This document shows positions 8,874-17,680 of a DNA stretch of 64,000 nucleotides, piece after piece. Below the pieces are notes generated by a model. The model ran no database searches and was not told the DNA's origin. It worked only from the letters and a program-made list of their open reading frames with translations. The stretch comes from Paenibacillus aestuarii (lineage in GTDB: Bacteria > Bacillota > Bacilli > Paenibacillales > NBRC-103111): NCBI RefSeq assembly GCF_027789125.1, contig NZ_JAQFVF010000048.1, positions 1-64,000 of the forward strand. Reading direction: 5' to 3'. The position numbers and the translations under genes are program-made. Every line of letters begins with the position of its first letter. The first letter of the stretch is position 1.

Positions 8874-9587
8874 ATGGAATTGAAAGCCAGCATACTTGTG
8901 GTTGATGACGAAGAGCGGATTCGCCGCCTGCTTCGCATGTATTTGGAAAAAGAAGGTTACATTATTGAGGAAGCGGAAGATGGCGAAACAGCGCTCCGCA
9001 TGGCGATGGATACAGACTTTGACCTGGTGCTGCTCGATGTGATGCTGCCGGGTATTGACGGCATTGAGGTTTGCGCTCGCTTGCGTCAAGTGAAGTCTAC
9101 GCCGGTCATCATGCTGACGGCCAAGGGCGAAGAGACGAACCGCGTGAGCGGCTTCGAAGTCGGAGCTGACGATTATGTCGTGAAGCCGTTCAGCCCGCGC
9201 GAAGTCATTTATCGCGTGAAGGCGATTCTTCGCCGCTCGTCGGCGACAGCGTACTTGTCCAAGGAGTCGACGTCCAGCAACAACATCGTGTTCCCGAATC
9301 TCGTCATCGAGCACGATGCGCATCGGGTAACGGCTGGCGGGCAGGAAGTGGCCCTGACGCCGAAAGAGTACGAGCTGCTGCACTATTTGGCTGTCTCTCC
9401 GGACAAAGTGTTCTCGCGTGAAGAGCTGCTGAAGGATGTTTGGAATTATGAGTTTTTCGGTGATTTGCGGACGGTGGATACCCATGTGAAGAGGCTTCGT
9501 GAGAAGCTGAACAAAGTATCCCCGGATGCGGCAGCGATGATCACAACGGTATGGGGAGTAGGCTATAAGTTAGAGGTGCCGAAATAA
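8874..9587 (+). CDS. resD: Response regulator ResD
   Basis: OmpR-family response regulator of 237 aa. The receiver domain (1-120) has the acidic pair DD (11-12), the phospho-acceptor Asp55 in LLDVMLPG and the conserved Lys in LTAKG; a winged-helix DNA-binding domain follows. With ResE it controls aerobic/anaerobic respiration genes in B. subtilis. It lies directly before resE (1-nt gap) and after resABC, the standard arrangement. Confidence 0.93.
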   Translation: MELKASILVVDDEERIRRLLRMYLEKEGYIIEEAEDGETALRMAMDTDFDLVLLDVMLPGIDGIEVCARLRQVKSTPVIMLTAKGEETNRVSGFEVGADDYVVKPFSPREVIYRVKAILRRSSATAYLSKESTSSNNIVFPNLVIEHDAHRVTAGGQEVALTPKEYELLHYLAVSPDKVFSREELLKDVWNYEFFGDLRTVDTHVKRLREKLNKVSPDAAAMITTVWGVGYKLEVPK

Positions 9588-9588
9588 A

Positions 9589-11478
9589 GTGATAATTTTT
9601 AGAAGCGTTGTAGGAAAATTGTGGTTAACGATTATTGGCCTGGTTGCGGTTGTACTGCTCATACTGGGCTTTTTTCTTGTCAATTACATGGAAAATTATT
9701 TTTCTCAAGCGAAAGATCAGACGGATAACGTAAAAAAGCTGGCGGTGCGCTTCTCCGATGAAGCGTCGCGGCATATGTTTGATGAGCAATTTTACCAGCT
9801 GGCCAATGAGCTGCTCGAGTTCCAGGATGCAAGAATGATCGTCATCATGACGAACATGAAAGAAACCGTGCTGCCCAAGGTGGAAGGAAGCAGCATCCTT
9901 ACTTTCCACTCGACTGATCTGTTCACGGAAGGTGAGTTGAAGCAAGTGTTTGCCGGTCAGATGCGAACGAAGCAGCTCAGTCTATCGGCGAACGGACGCT
10001 TTCGTTCAGGAGCGGAATATGTGGCTGTAGCTGTTCCGTTGAAAAATATGCAGGGTGTGATTGTGGGGGCAACGCTACTTTACCAATCTTTACAATCACT
10101 GGAAGCAACGCAGACGTACATGCTGAAGCTTTTCATCTCCGTTTCGATCGTCGGATTCTTGATGACAACGTTTTTCGCGTTTTTCTTATTTTCGCGGATT
10201 ACCCGGCCGCTGCAGCAGTTGAAAAAGGCGGCGGATCTGATCGCGATGGGGCGATATGGCACGCGTGTGCCTATTGTTTCTAAGGATGAGATCGGTGAGC
10301 TGGCCAAGACGTTTAACCATATGAACGAAAAGATGCAGAACAGCATAGAGGCGCTAAGCCAGGAAAAAGAGCACCTGTCCAGCATTTTGGGGAGTATGAC
10401 AGATGCGGTCATTACGCTGGAAGCGGACGGTTCGGTCATGCTGACCAACCCGCAGGGCGAGCGCATCGTGCAGGAATGGAGCACGATCGAATGGTCGGAG
10501 GAAGCGACGGAGCGCTTCCGTAAGCCGGATACATCGCTTGGCGACTGGGGGTTGACGAGCTACCGCAACCCGAACAACAAGCCGATTCCGGTACCGCTCA
10601 TCCCACTCTTCGAAGCGGTGGTTGAAGAGTCGAGCGAGACGACGTCCAAGCTGCATGTGCAGAACGGTGTATGGTCCGTCGCGATGACGCCGCTTTACGC
10701 GAGCGAACAAGTGCGCGGGGCCGTCGCCGTGCTGCGCGATGTGACGGAAGAGGAGCGCCTCGACAAGCTGCGCAAAGATTTCGTCGCCAATGTGTCGCAC
10801 GAGCTGCGCACGCCGCTCTCCATGCTGCAGGGCTACAGCGAAGCCCTGCTCGATGACATCGCCTCCACGCCGGAGGAGCGGCAGGAGCTGGCGCAGGTCA
10901 TCCACGACGAGTCGCTCCGCATGGGGCGACTCGTCCGTGACTTGCTCGATCTGGCCCGCATGGAAGCTGGCCATCTCGAGCTGCACTTCAGGGAGGTCGA
11001 AGTCGACTCCCTGGTGCGCCGCATGCACCGCAAGTTTACGGTGCTGGCCAAAGAGCGCGGCATCGCGCTGAGCGTCGAGCTGCCGGAGATGCCCCTCATC
11101 CTCCAGCGGGCGGATGAGGACCGGCTCGAGCAGGTGCTGACGAACCTGCTCGACAACGCCTTCCGGCATACCGCTAGCGGAGCCGGCATTACAGTAAAAG
11201 CAGGGCCGTCGTCGTACAAGGACCAGCCGGCCGTGTGCATCGAGGTCATCGACGAGGGGAAAGGGATTCCCGCCGACGACCTGCCGTTCATCTTCGAGCG
11301 CTTCTACAAAGCGGACAAGGCGCGGACACGCGGTTCCACCGGAGGAACCGGACTGGGGCTGGCGATTGTCAAAAATATTATCGACTCGCACCAAGGCAGT
11401 GTCAAAGCTTATAGTACGGTCGGTCAAGGCACGACTTTCAAAATCTTATTGCCCTCTGTCATAAAAACACAGAATTGA
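9589..11478 (+). CDS. resE: Sensor histidine kinase ResE
   Basis: Membrane sensor kinase of 629 aa. Order: TM1 (about 10-32), extracytoplasmic sensor region, TM2 (about 180-203), HAMP, PAS-like region (about 260-390), HisKA with His404 in VSHELRTPL, then HATPase_c with NLLDNAFRHT, FERFYKAD and GGTGLGLAIV. The start is GTG at 9589. It phosphorylates ResD and responds to redox state or oxygen limitation by family knowledge. The transcript ends at the strong terminator 11499-11542. The second half is markedly more GC-rich than the first. Confidence 0.93.
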   Translation: MIIFRSVVGKLWLTIIGLVAVVLLILGFFLVNYMENYFSQAKDQTDNVKKLAVRFSDEASRHMFDEQFYQLANELLEFQDARMIVIMTNMKETVLPKVEGSSILTFHSTDLFTEGELKQVFAGQMRTKQLSLSANGRFRSGAEYVAVAVPLKNMQGVIVGATLLYQSLQSLEATQTYMLKLFISVSIVGFLMTTFFAFFLFSRITRPLQQLKKAADLIAMGRYGTRVPIVSKDEIGELAKTFNHMNEKMQNSIEALSQEKEHLSSILGSMTDAVITLEADGSVMLTNPQGERIVQEWSTIEWSEEATERFRKPDTSLGDWGLTSYRNPNNKPIPVPLIPLFEAVVEESSETTSKLHVQNGVWSVAMTPLYASEQVRGAVAVLRDVTEEERLDKLRKDFVANVSHELRTPLSMLQGYSEALLDDIASTPEERQELAQVIHDESLRMGRLVRDLLDLARMEAGHLELHFREVEVDSLVRRMHRKFTVLAKERGIALSVELPEMPLILQRADEDRLEQVLTNLLDNAFRHTASGAGITVKAGPSSYKDQPAVCIEVIDEGKGIPADDLPFIFERFYKADKARTRGSTGGTGLGLAIVKNIIDSHQGSVKAYSTVGQGTTFKILLPSVIKTQN

Positions 11479-11498
11479 TAGACAATTTCGACAAATAA

Positions 11499-11542
11499 AG
11501 AGGCGTTTGCTGCAGAATCTGTGCAGCAAACGCCTCTTTTTT
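11499..11542 (+). terminator. Terminator after resE
   Basis: Perfect 16-bp stem AGAGGCGTTTGCTGCA with its complement and a T-run. It lies between the convergent resE and serA genes and may serve both strands. Confidence 0.9.
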
Positions 11543-11603
11543 GTAGAAATAACAAGCAAAATCTTGTTGTTCGTGAAACACTTTGATTCCTGCCCGGGTT
11601 GAA

Positions 11604-13184
11604 TTATACGGTTAAAGCACGGACATTAACAATTTCCGTCAGCTTGCTGAGGTCTTCCAGGACAAGGGTTGGAGCGGATTTATCAATCGTCAGCACCATG
11701 ATCGCGGAGCCGCCGATGACTTTACGTCCTACCTGCATCGTGGCGATGTTCACATCGTTGCTTCCCAGCAAGGTTCCGACCCGGCCGATAATCCCTGGCT
11801 TATCGTTGTGGGAAATCAGCAGCAGATTGCCTTCCGGTGCGAAGTCGACCGGATATTGATCGATGCGGACGATCCGTTCGCCATAGCCGGCCAGCAGCGT
11901 ACCGGCAAGTGTTTTTTCCTCTTGCTTCGTTTTCACAGTCACAGTCACGAGGTTCGTAAAGCTGCTCGCTGTGCTCGAGGATTGCACGACAATGTTCACA
12001 CCGCGTGATTTAGCCACATGCATGGCATTGATGATGTTGATGCCTTCCAGCTGGTTCTGGAACACGCCTTTGACGATATAACGTGTCAGTTGAGCCGTAT
12101 CGACATCAACCAAATCACCGGCATAGCCAACGACGATTTCAGAAACAGCACCTTGCGCGATTTGCCCGAGAATGCTGCCGATCTTCTCGCCAAGGCCGAA
12201 GTACGGTTGCAGCTTGCTGAGCACATTAGCAGGTACCGGCGGGATGTTCACGGCATTTTTGAACGGCTCGTTGCGCAAAATATGCAGCACTTCCTCCGAG
12301 ACGTCGATCGCCACATTCTCTTGCGCTTCTACAGTGGATGCGCCAAGGTGAGGGGTCACGATAATTTTTGGATTGTTCAAGAACGGATGATCCTTTTGCG
12401 GAGGCTCGACTTCAAACACGTCGAACGCTGCTCCAGCAACGATGCCTTGCTCTATGGCTTCCACCAAAGCCATCTCGTCGATGATGCCCCCGCGCGCACA
12501 GTTGATGATGCGAATGCCTTTCTTCATCAGTTCGAATTGCGGCTTGCCGATAAGGTGGCGCGTTTCCGCTGTCAGCGGTGTGTGCACCGTAATGAAATCC
12601 GCTTGCGCCGCGATCTCATTCACAGTGCCAAGCTTCACACCGATCTTCTCCGCGCGATCTTCAGTCAAGAACGGGTCGTAGCCGATCACGTTCATGCCGA
12701 ACACTTTGGCGCGCTTGGCAACTTCGCTGCCGATACGGCCCATGCCGAGAATACCGAGCGTTTTGTTGCGCAGCTCGACGCCGACGAATTTGCGGTCCCA
12801 TTCGCCGCCAACGGTTTTCTTGTACGCCTGCGGAATCATCCGTGCTACGGACATCATCATGGCAAAGGTCAGCTCGCATGTCGCGATCGTGTTGCCATCC
12901 GGCGCATTGATGACGACGATTCCGCGTTTGGTTGCAGCTTCGAGGTCGATGTTGTCGACACCGACACCAGCGCGGCCAATTACTTTCAGCTTGCTTGCGG
13001 CATTCATAATTTTCTCTGTAACTTTCGTTTGGCTGCGGACGAGCAGGGCGTCATATTCGCCAATGATGGCTACCAGTTCATCTTCGGAGAGTCCAGGCTG
13101 TTTGACAACTTCGACATCGTTTGCATCATAAAGCATTTGAATTCCCATGTCGCTGATTGGATCGGATACTAATACTTTGTACAT
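11604..13184 (-). CDS. serA: D-3-phosphoglycerate dehydrogenase
   Basis: First enzyme of serine synthesis: oxidises 3-phosphoglycerate with NAD+. About 526 aa with an NAD-binding Rossmann motif LGILGMGRIG, the catalytic His region HLGASTVEAQ, an intervening domain and a C-terminal ACT domain. Three in-frame ATGs stand in a row (13190, 13187, 13184). The third is chosen because it sits 8 nt after AAGGAGG and gives MYKVLVSD, as in homologues. It is a single gene, convergent with resE, controlled by the T-box upstream. Confidence 0.95.
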   Translation of the reverse strand: MYKVLVSDPISDMGIQMLYDANDVEVVKQPGLSEDELVAIIGEYDALLVRSQTKVTEKIMNAASKLKVIGRAGVGVDNIDLEAATKRGIVVINAPDGNTIATCELTFAMMMSVARMIPQAYKKTVGGEWDRKFVGVELRNKTLGILGMGRIGSEVAKRAKVFGMNVIGYDPFLTEDRAEKIGVKLGTVNEIAAQADFITVHTPLTAETRHLIGKPQFELMKKGIRIINCARGGIIDEMALVEAIEQGIVAGAAFDVFEVEPPQKDHPFLNNPKIIVTPHLGASTVEAQENVAIDVSEEVLHILRNEPFKNAVNIPPVPANVLSKLQPYFGLGEKIGSILGQIAQGAVSEIVVGYAGDLVDVDTAQLTRYIVKGVFQNQLEGINIINAMHVAKSRGVNIVVQSSSTASSFTNLVTVTVKTKQEEKTLAGTLLAGYGERIVRIDQYPVDFAPEGNLLLISHNDKPGIIGRVGTLLGSNDVNIATMQVGRKVIGGSAIMVLTIDKSAPTLVLEDLSKLTEIVNVRALTV

Positions 13185-13220
13185 CATCATTGCCTCCTTA
13201 AAATATGAACAATTGAAAAT

Positions 13221-13507
13221 AAAAAAACTCCCAGCCCTCCAGATACAGACACTGCGGTCTTTATCTAAAGGGACGAGAGTTGCTTTCGTGGTACCACCCT
13301 AATTCGCTACCCGTTCGCACGGAGAGCCTCAACGGTCTTGCGACCAGGAACTATAACGGGTTCCGAACCCGATTGCATCTACTTGATTTCAATGCAATAA
13401 CTCTGGAGTGCTCCGCAAACGTTCGCTGCCGATTTCCACCTGCCATCGGCTCTCTGTAAGCTACTGTCTTGCTTGGCTCCGTCATCGCTTCACTGCTTTA
13501 TCGAATT
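13221..13507 (-). ncRNA. T-box riboswitch upstream of serA (serine specifier)
   Basis: The minus-strand leader carries the T-box core AGGGTGGTACCACG (13287-13300), which pairs with an uncharged tRNA acceptor end. A long terminator stem (AACTC..GAGTT) and a T-run (A-run at 13221-13227) follow. Stem I features (AGAGAG; GTGGAAATCGGC) are visible. The likely specifier is TCC (complement at 13405-13407) followed by A, a serine codon, which agrees with serA downstream. Uncharged tRNA-Ser would favour the antiterminator and switch serA on. Confidence 0.92.
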
Positions 13508-13513
13508 TTTAAT

Positions 13514-13542
13514 AGAGTAACACGGCTTCGGGGAGGTGTCAA
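13514..13542 (-). promoter_or_regulatory. Sigma-A promoter of the serA T-box transcript
   Basis: Minus-strand TTGACA (13537-13542), a 17-nt spacer and TACTCT (13514-13519), just before the T-box. Confidence 0.8.
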
Positions 13543-13702
13543 TACATGTCGATTGAATTTTTGCACAATGAATTTTTATTTTTTTGTGAGTATGCATCAT
13601 GCAGATGAGGCGCTAAAAGGCTTGAATTTTAGCCCAATTTTCGCTATTCTTCTTATTGATTAGGTTCCCTGGATCAGGGAAATCAGGGAAGGGGGGACTT
13701 CG

Positions 13703-14026
13703 ATGGAAGTCATCAGCATACAGCCAAATCAATTCCTGAAGGCACTGGAGCAGGAACAGTTGAAAGACAGCATGATCCTGGACGTCAGGGAGCCTTATGA
13801 GTGGGAATATTATCATCTGGATGAAGCCACACTTATTCCTATGCAGCAAGTTCCGTTGCGTATGGGCGAATTGCCAGAAAATAAAGATATTTACATCGTT
13901 TGCGCGCATGGGGTACGGAGCTATCGGGTTGCTGAATACTTGCTCGACAACGGTTTTGACCGGATCATCAATGTAGAGGGAGGCATGGCGGCGATCGGTA
14001 TGCTCCGCGGTTTTCAATACGACTGA
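13703..14026 (+). CDS. Rhodanese-like domain protein
   Basis: Single-domain rhodanese of 107 aa, cytoplasmic. The active-site loop CAHGVRS has the sulfur-carrying Cys at residue 67, and the DVREPYEWE segment is typical of the fold. Such proteins bind and pass on persulfide sulfur; the acceptor is unknown. RBS AAGGGGGG precedes the ATG. It is a lone gene, ending at a terminator shared with the convergent gene at 14094. Confidence 0.85.
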   Translation: MEVISIQPNQFLKALEQEQLKDSMILDVREPYEWEYYHLDEATLIPMQQVPLRMGELPENKDIYIVCAHGVRSYRVAEYLLDNGFDRIINVEGGMAAIGMLRGFQYD

Positions 14027-14058
14027 TGTTCTAATGAGGCTTTCGAGCCGCAGGAATC

Positions 14059-14092
14059 AAAAAGCCGGACGCAGGCAGCGTCCGGCTTTTTG
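14059..14092. terminator. Bidirectional terminator
   Basis: AAAAGCCGGACGC/GCGTCCGGCTTTT stem with A-run and T-run on either side. It serves the rhodanese gene and the convergent gene ending at 14094. Confidence 0.88.
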
Positions 14093-14093
14093 A

Positions 14094-15014
14094 TTAATTC
14101 ACATCAGAGAAAAACGGCAGCTGCGGCAGCGGCTCTTTGCTGTAAAATCTGGCTTTGCCCTTGACAAAGTCCCCGGTGCGGACAGCATCTGTGCTGAGCA
14201 GCAAATTGATCGTCTGATTGACGTCGTTGACATTTAATTTCTGCGATTGGCCCGCAGCAATAAACTCATCGATACGAGCGGTCAAATCTTGTGGAAAGTA
14301 CGGTGTGAGGGTTTTGTTTTTCAGCAATTTGGCCGTTATGTACAAGTCCTTGACATTGACATTCATCGCTCGCCATTGATCCAGATTGGCGTTGTTGTTT
14401 GGATCAAACACTTCCAGGTCGTGATCGATGGTTTCGTTCCAGGCGACGATGGATTCAAAATAATCTTTCTGCGCGGATAACGCTTGCGTTTTGGCCTCCT
14501 GGATGAAGGAATTGTTATCGATCGCCATCATCAGCTGCGCGGCGCTCATGCTGTTCGCTTTGCTTTGAAGATCCTTCAGGCCGTCGGCGAATAGCTTAAG
14601 GCTCTTCAGGTAGCTTTGATGCGACTGCACGAGCAAAGGCGATGATGCAGGCATAGATTTGGCTTGTAGGGTGGTAAATCGGTCATCTGCGATTTTGGAC
14701 AGCTCCTTGAGTGCTGCCGATGCATCGATTGTAGAATTGCCTTGACCGATCTGATTCATCTGTTCAAACCATTTATTCTGAAATTCCCTAAAGGGTAAAA
14801 AGATGGTATGGTAATAAGAGACTAAAACCTGCTGGTCATAGGCACCTACATCTTTGGTGGCAGGCTTGCTAGCCTTCATCATATTTGCATATCGTTCATC
14901 CGCTTTCTGCTGGCCAATTTTGAGCCCGTAAAAAAAGGCGCCGAGGATGCAAACCAGCATAAAAATGAAGGTGAGGGCAAATAAATAATCCGTGCGGGTC
15001 AGACGTTTATCCAT
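14094..15014 (-). CDS. Membrane-anchored hypothetical protein
   Basis: 306-aa protein with one N-terminal transmembrane anchor (about residues 12-34), followed by a long, mostly helical, extracytoplasmic domain rich in Ala, Lys, Gln and Asp. No catalytic motif or known family was recognised. The start at 15014 has AGGAGC upstream; the longer frame to 15221 is rejected because it overlaps the divergent gene and has no RBS. Divergent from the CPBP gene, with about 90 nt between the starts, so regulatory sites may be shared. Confidence 0.75.
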   Translation of the reverse strand: MDKRLTRTDYLFALTFIFMLVCILGAFFYGLKIGQQKADERYANMMKASKPATKDVGAYDQQVLVSYYHTIFLPFREFQNKWFEQMNQIGQGNSTIDASAALKELSKIADDRFTTLQAKSMPASSPLLVQSHQSYLKSLKLFADGLKDLQSKANSMSAAQLMMAIDNNSFIQEAKTQALSAQKDYFESIVAWNETIDHDLEVFDPNNNANLDQWRAMNVNVKDLYITAKLLKNKTLTPYFPQDLTARIDEFIAAGQSQKLNVNDVNQTINLLLSTDAVRTGDFVKGKARFYSKEPLPQLPFFSDVN

Positions 15015-15102
15015 AATCAAGCTCCTATTCTCTCTTTTTCTTAAAATAGTATAGGTGAATCGGCTAGAAAAGGGAATATGTGAGGAAAAGAGGAAGCTAT
15101 AC

Positions 15103-15705
15103 ATGAAAAAATTCGATTTCAAAAATATTCGCTTCGGCAAAATCGATCCGAGTGACCTGAACGATCGGACTTTACTGCTCAATTTGTACATAACCCAACT
15201 TCTAACCCTAATTATCGGCATTGTGATCGTATTTTTTCAGAGCAATCATAAGATTCTTTCGTTATTCGAAATCAAAGGTGGTTGGGCCATACCAGTGTGG
15301 GGCTCCGTCTATGCTGTGGCTGTCTTAGCCGTCGACCTGCTGATCTCCAGATGGGTGCCCAAAGAGGTCTCTGACGATGGCGGCATCAATGAAATGATTT
15401 TCGGCAATCGGGCCGTTTGGCATATCGCTTTAATTTCATTCATCGTCGCGGTTTGTGAGGAAGTGCTGTTTCGCGGCGCGCTGCAATATTGGTGGGGGCC
15501 TTATTGGACAAGCATCGTATTCGCTGCGATCCATATCCGTTATTTGCAGCATTGGCTGATGACCGGAATGGTATTCAGCATCAGTTATGGCCTTGGCTGG
15601 ATTTATGTGCAGACCGGAAGCTTGTGGACGCCGATTATCGCTCACTTTATTATTGATTTTGTGATGGGATGCATTTTACGTTACGGTAAGGAGGATAAAT
15701 CGTAA
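15103..15705 (+). CDS. CPBP-family intramembrane metalloprotease
   Basis: 200-aa polytopic membrane protein. The CPBP (CAAX protease and bacteriocin-processing, Abi) motifs are present: Glu119-Glu120 with Arg124 in EEVLFRG, His144 in the second motif and His181 near HFIIDF. Family members cleave within membranes or confer bacteriocin self-immunity; the substrate here is unknown. ATG at 15103 is preferred to an in-frame GTG at 15055 because AGGAAG lies just before it. A small membrane gene follows 2 nt later, so the two are probably cotranscribed. Confidence 0.85.
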   Translation: MKKFDFKNIRFGKIDPSDLNDRTLLLNLYITQLLTLIIGIVIVFFQSNHKILSLFEIKGGWAIPVWGSVYAVAVLAVDLLISRWVPKEVSDDGGINEMIFGNRAVWHIALISFIVAVCEEVLFRGALQYWWGPYWTSIVFAAIHIRYLQHWLMTGMVFSISYGLGWIYVQTGSLWTPIIAHFIIDFVMGCILRYGKEDKS

Positions 15706-15707
15706 AC

Positions 15708-15908
15708 ATGAACGCGCAAGATCAGCCACCGCGGTTAACACCAGATAGTCAATTGGCTATTGAAGATGAAGACACCTATTTGCCGCCGCGTAAAGCGGTC
15801 CATCCTTCGGAATATGGGAAATGGACACGAATCTTTTACTTAACTTTATTATGGTTGTTTATTATGCTGGTGATCGGTTTAACCGTGTGGGGAATCCGCT
15901 ATACCTGA
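15708..15908 (+). CDS. Small single-pass membrane protein
   Basis: 66 aa. The first 40 residues are acidic to neutral and proline-containing; a single hydrophobic helix spans about 42-63. No family was recognised. It begins 2 nt after the CPBP protease gene, which suggests translational coupling and a possible role as partner or substrate; that is inference only. Confidence 0.65.
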   Translation: MNAQDQPPRLTPDSQLAIEDEDTYLPPRKAVHPSEYGKWTRIFYLTLLWLFIMLVIGLTVWGIRYT

Positions 15909-15918
15909 ACTTTAAAGT

Positions 15919-15947
15919 TTGTATAACTCCGCAGAAGAAGCTATGAT
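15919..15947 (+). promoter_or_regulatory. Sigma-A promoter of the CAP-domain gene
   Basis: TTGTAT (15919-15924), a 17-nt spacer and TATGAT (15942-15947), 40 nt before the start at 15987. Confidence 0.7.
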
Positions 15948-15986
15948 AGATTCATAGTTTCTTTTTTGATAAGGAGGAGCAACGGG

Positions 15987-17636
15987 ATGAGTTTACAGTT
16001 ATCAAAATGGAATGCCATAATGAAATGTTTCGTGATTGTCGCTTTATTATGTTCAAGCCTGATTTGGTCCGCCAAACCTTCATATGCGTTATCTTACGGC
16101 TATGCCTCTTATCCGCAAGGGACGATTGGACTGCAGCGCCCGGATATCGGCGTACGCATCAATTTAAGCGAAGGCAAGACGCCGGCAAGCTATCATTTTT
16201 ATTTGAACGATACCGAGGTCGCGGCTACCTACGATCCGGTATCCGTGAAATACACATACCGTCCCGCGGCGGATTTGCCGCCTGGCAACTACACAGCGCG
16301 CCTCAAATTCACATTTGACGGTTATGAACCGGTAAATATCGAATGGTCGTTCACCGTCTCGGCGAATGCCATTACGCTGTCAACCGAGACGAACAAAGAA
16401 CAACAGGATGGGCTGCGCGCGATCAATGATTATCGTGCCAAGCTAGGGCTGTCTCCGGTATCGTTCAGCGACGCGCTGAATACGGCGGCGCAGAAGCATG
16501 CGGAATACTTGTCCCAGAACAAGATCGATCCGATTTACACGCCGGTATCCATGCATGAAGAGGACATGTCCTTGCCTGGCGCGATTGGGAAGACCCTGGC
16601 CGACCGCATCGCTTTCATCGGCTATAACCGCTCAAGCTTTGAGGACGTCGCCTACCAGAAGACATCGCTGGTCGAGGCGATCGACGGCTTGTTCGATGCA
16701 CCGTATCACCGCTCGCCGTTCATGGTGCCCTCGCTGGTGGAAATCGGCATCTATAAATCGGGCAACTTCCATGTGATAGAGTTCGGCTATGCGGACAGCG
16801 GTCCGGAGCTGACGGTTTCGCCAAGCAGCAACGATCTTTACGTTCCAACTGCGTTTGATGGTCATGAGACTCCCGATCCGATTCGCATGCATACAGGAAC
16901 GGACTACCCGGTCGGCTACCCGATTATGGCTAGCGTGAACGGAACGGGCGTGCAGAAAGTTAATCTGCTCGACGCCAAGCTGGTCGACGAGAGTGGCAGC
17001 AATGTGCCGCTGCTGCAGAATGATCCAAGCTCAGACGACCATCTGAGCAACGAAGTGATTCTCATGCCGGCGAAGCCGCTGCAGCTGGATACTTCGTATA
17101 CAGCGAGCGTGAAGCTGACGGCTGTGATGAAGGACGGCAGCACGATGCCGTTCGAGAAGGAGTGGACGTTCCGGACGGAGCCCAAGGATGGCCTAGGTGT
17201 GTTGAAGCTGCATCAGGATGCGGTTGCTTATACGAGCCAAATGAAGAACTTTGGCCTGAACCGGAGTCACACCGTTAGTTTCGGCTTGGATGACACGAAG
17301 TATTTGTTGGATATGATCCCATTCCCGATGCAGCAGACGCCATATATCGAAGATGGGACATCGTACCTGTATATCCGCGACCTTGCCTCGGCGCTCGGGG
17401 CAACGGTTGAGTGGGATGATGCGAATAAAGCGGCGATCTACAAGAAAAAGGATAAAACGATAGTGTTCTATACGAATCGGAATGCTTATGCGGTCAATGG
17501 CGTTGAGCATACAACGGATTCAGCGGCGAAGCTCGTGCATGAGACGACGATGATCCCTGTTCGCTTGCTGTCCGAAACGTTAGGCGCTAAAGTCGGCTAT
17601 GTGGACAGTACAAGAACAGTGAATATCTCTTATTAA
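15987..17636 (+). CDS. Secreted CAP-domain protein with C-terminal stalk domain
   Basis: 549 aa with a signal peptide (about 1-35). An Ig-like N-terminal segment (about 45-130) is followed by a CAP/SCP-like domain (about 140-265), a second Ig-like region (about 280-405) and a C-terminal copper-amine-oxidase-N1-type stalk domain (about 440-549), common in Paenibacillus surface proteins. CAP domains in Firmicutes include YkwD-like proteins of unknown activity. AAGGAGG stands before the ATG, and an earlier in-frame start at 15966 lacks an RBS. It is monocistronic, with its own promoter and a terminator at 17643-17677. Confidence 0.85.
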   Translation: MSLQLSKWNAIMKCFVIVALLCSSLIWSAKPSYALSYGYASYPQGTIGLQRPDIGVRINLSEGKTPASYHFYLNDTEVAATYDPVSVKYTYRPAADLPPGNYTARLKFTFDGYEPVNIEWSFTVSANAITLSTETNKEQQDGLRAINDYRAKLGLSPVSFSDALNTAAQKHAEYLSQNKIDPIYTPVSMHEEDMSLPGAIGKTLADRIAFIGYNRSSFEDVAYQKTSLVEAIDGLFDAPYHRSPFMVPSLVEIGIYKSGNFHVIEFGYADSGPELTVSPSSNDLYVPTAFDGHETPDPIRMHTGTDYPVGYPIMASVNGTGVQKVNLLDAKLVDESGSNVPLLQNDPSSDDHLSNEVILMPAKPLQLDTSYTASVKLTAVMKDGSTMPFEKEWTFRTEPKDGLGVLKLHQDAVAYTSQMKNFGLNRSHTVSFGLDDTKYLLDMIPFPMQQTPYIEDGTSYLYIRDLASALGATVEWDDANKAAIYKKKDKTIVFYTNRNAYAVNGVEHTTDSAAKLVHETTMIPVRLLSETLGAKVGYVDSTRTVNISY

Positions 17637-17642
17637 TGAAAT

Positions 17643-17677
17643 AAGCCCTGCACCATTTAATGGTGCAGGGCTTTATT
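17643..17677. terminator. Bidirectional terminator
   Basis: AAGCCCTGCACCA/TGGTGCAGGGCTT with a T-rich tail, between the CAP gene and the convergent deacetylase gene. Confidence 0.88.
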
Positions 17678-17680
17678 GCT

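Noticed and set aside
10354..11427. 357-codon minus-strand frame opposite resE
   Set aside because: Lies over the GC-rich kinase domain of resE; composition artefact, rich in Arg, His and Gln.
12018..13172. 384-codon plus-strand frame opposite serA
   Set aside because: Mirror of serA codon bias; no RBS or family motif, and serA is certain.
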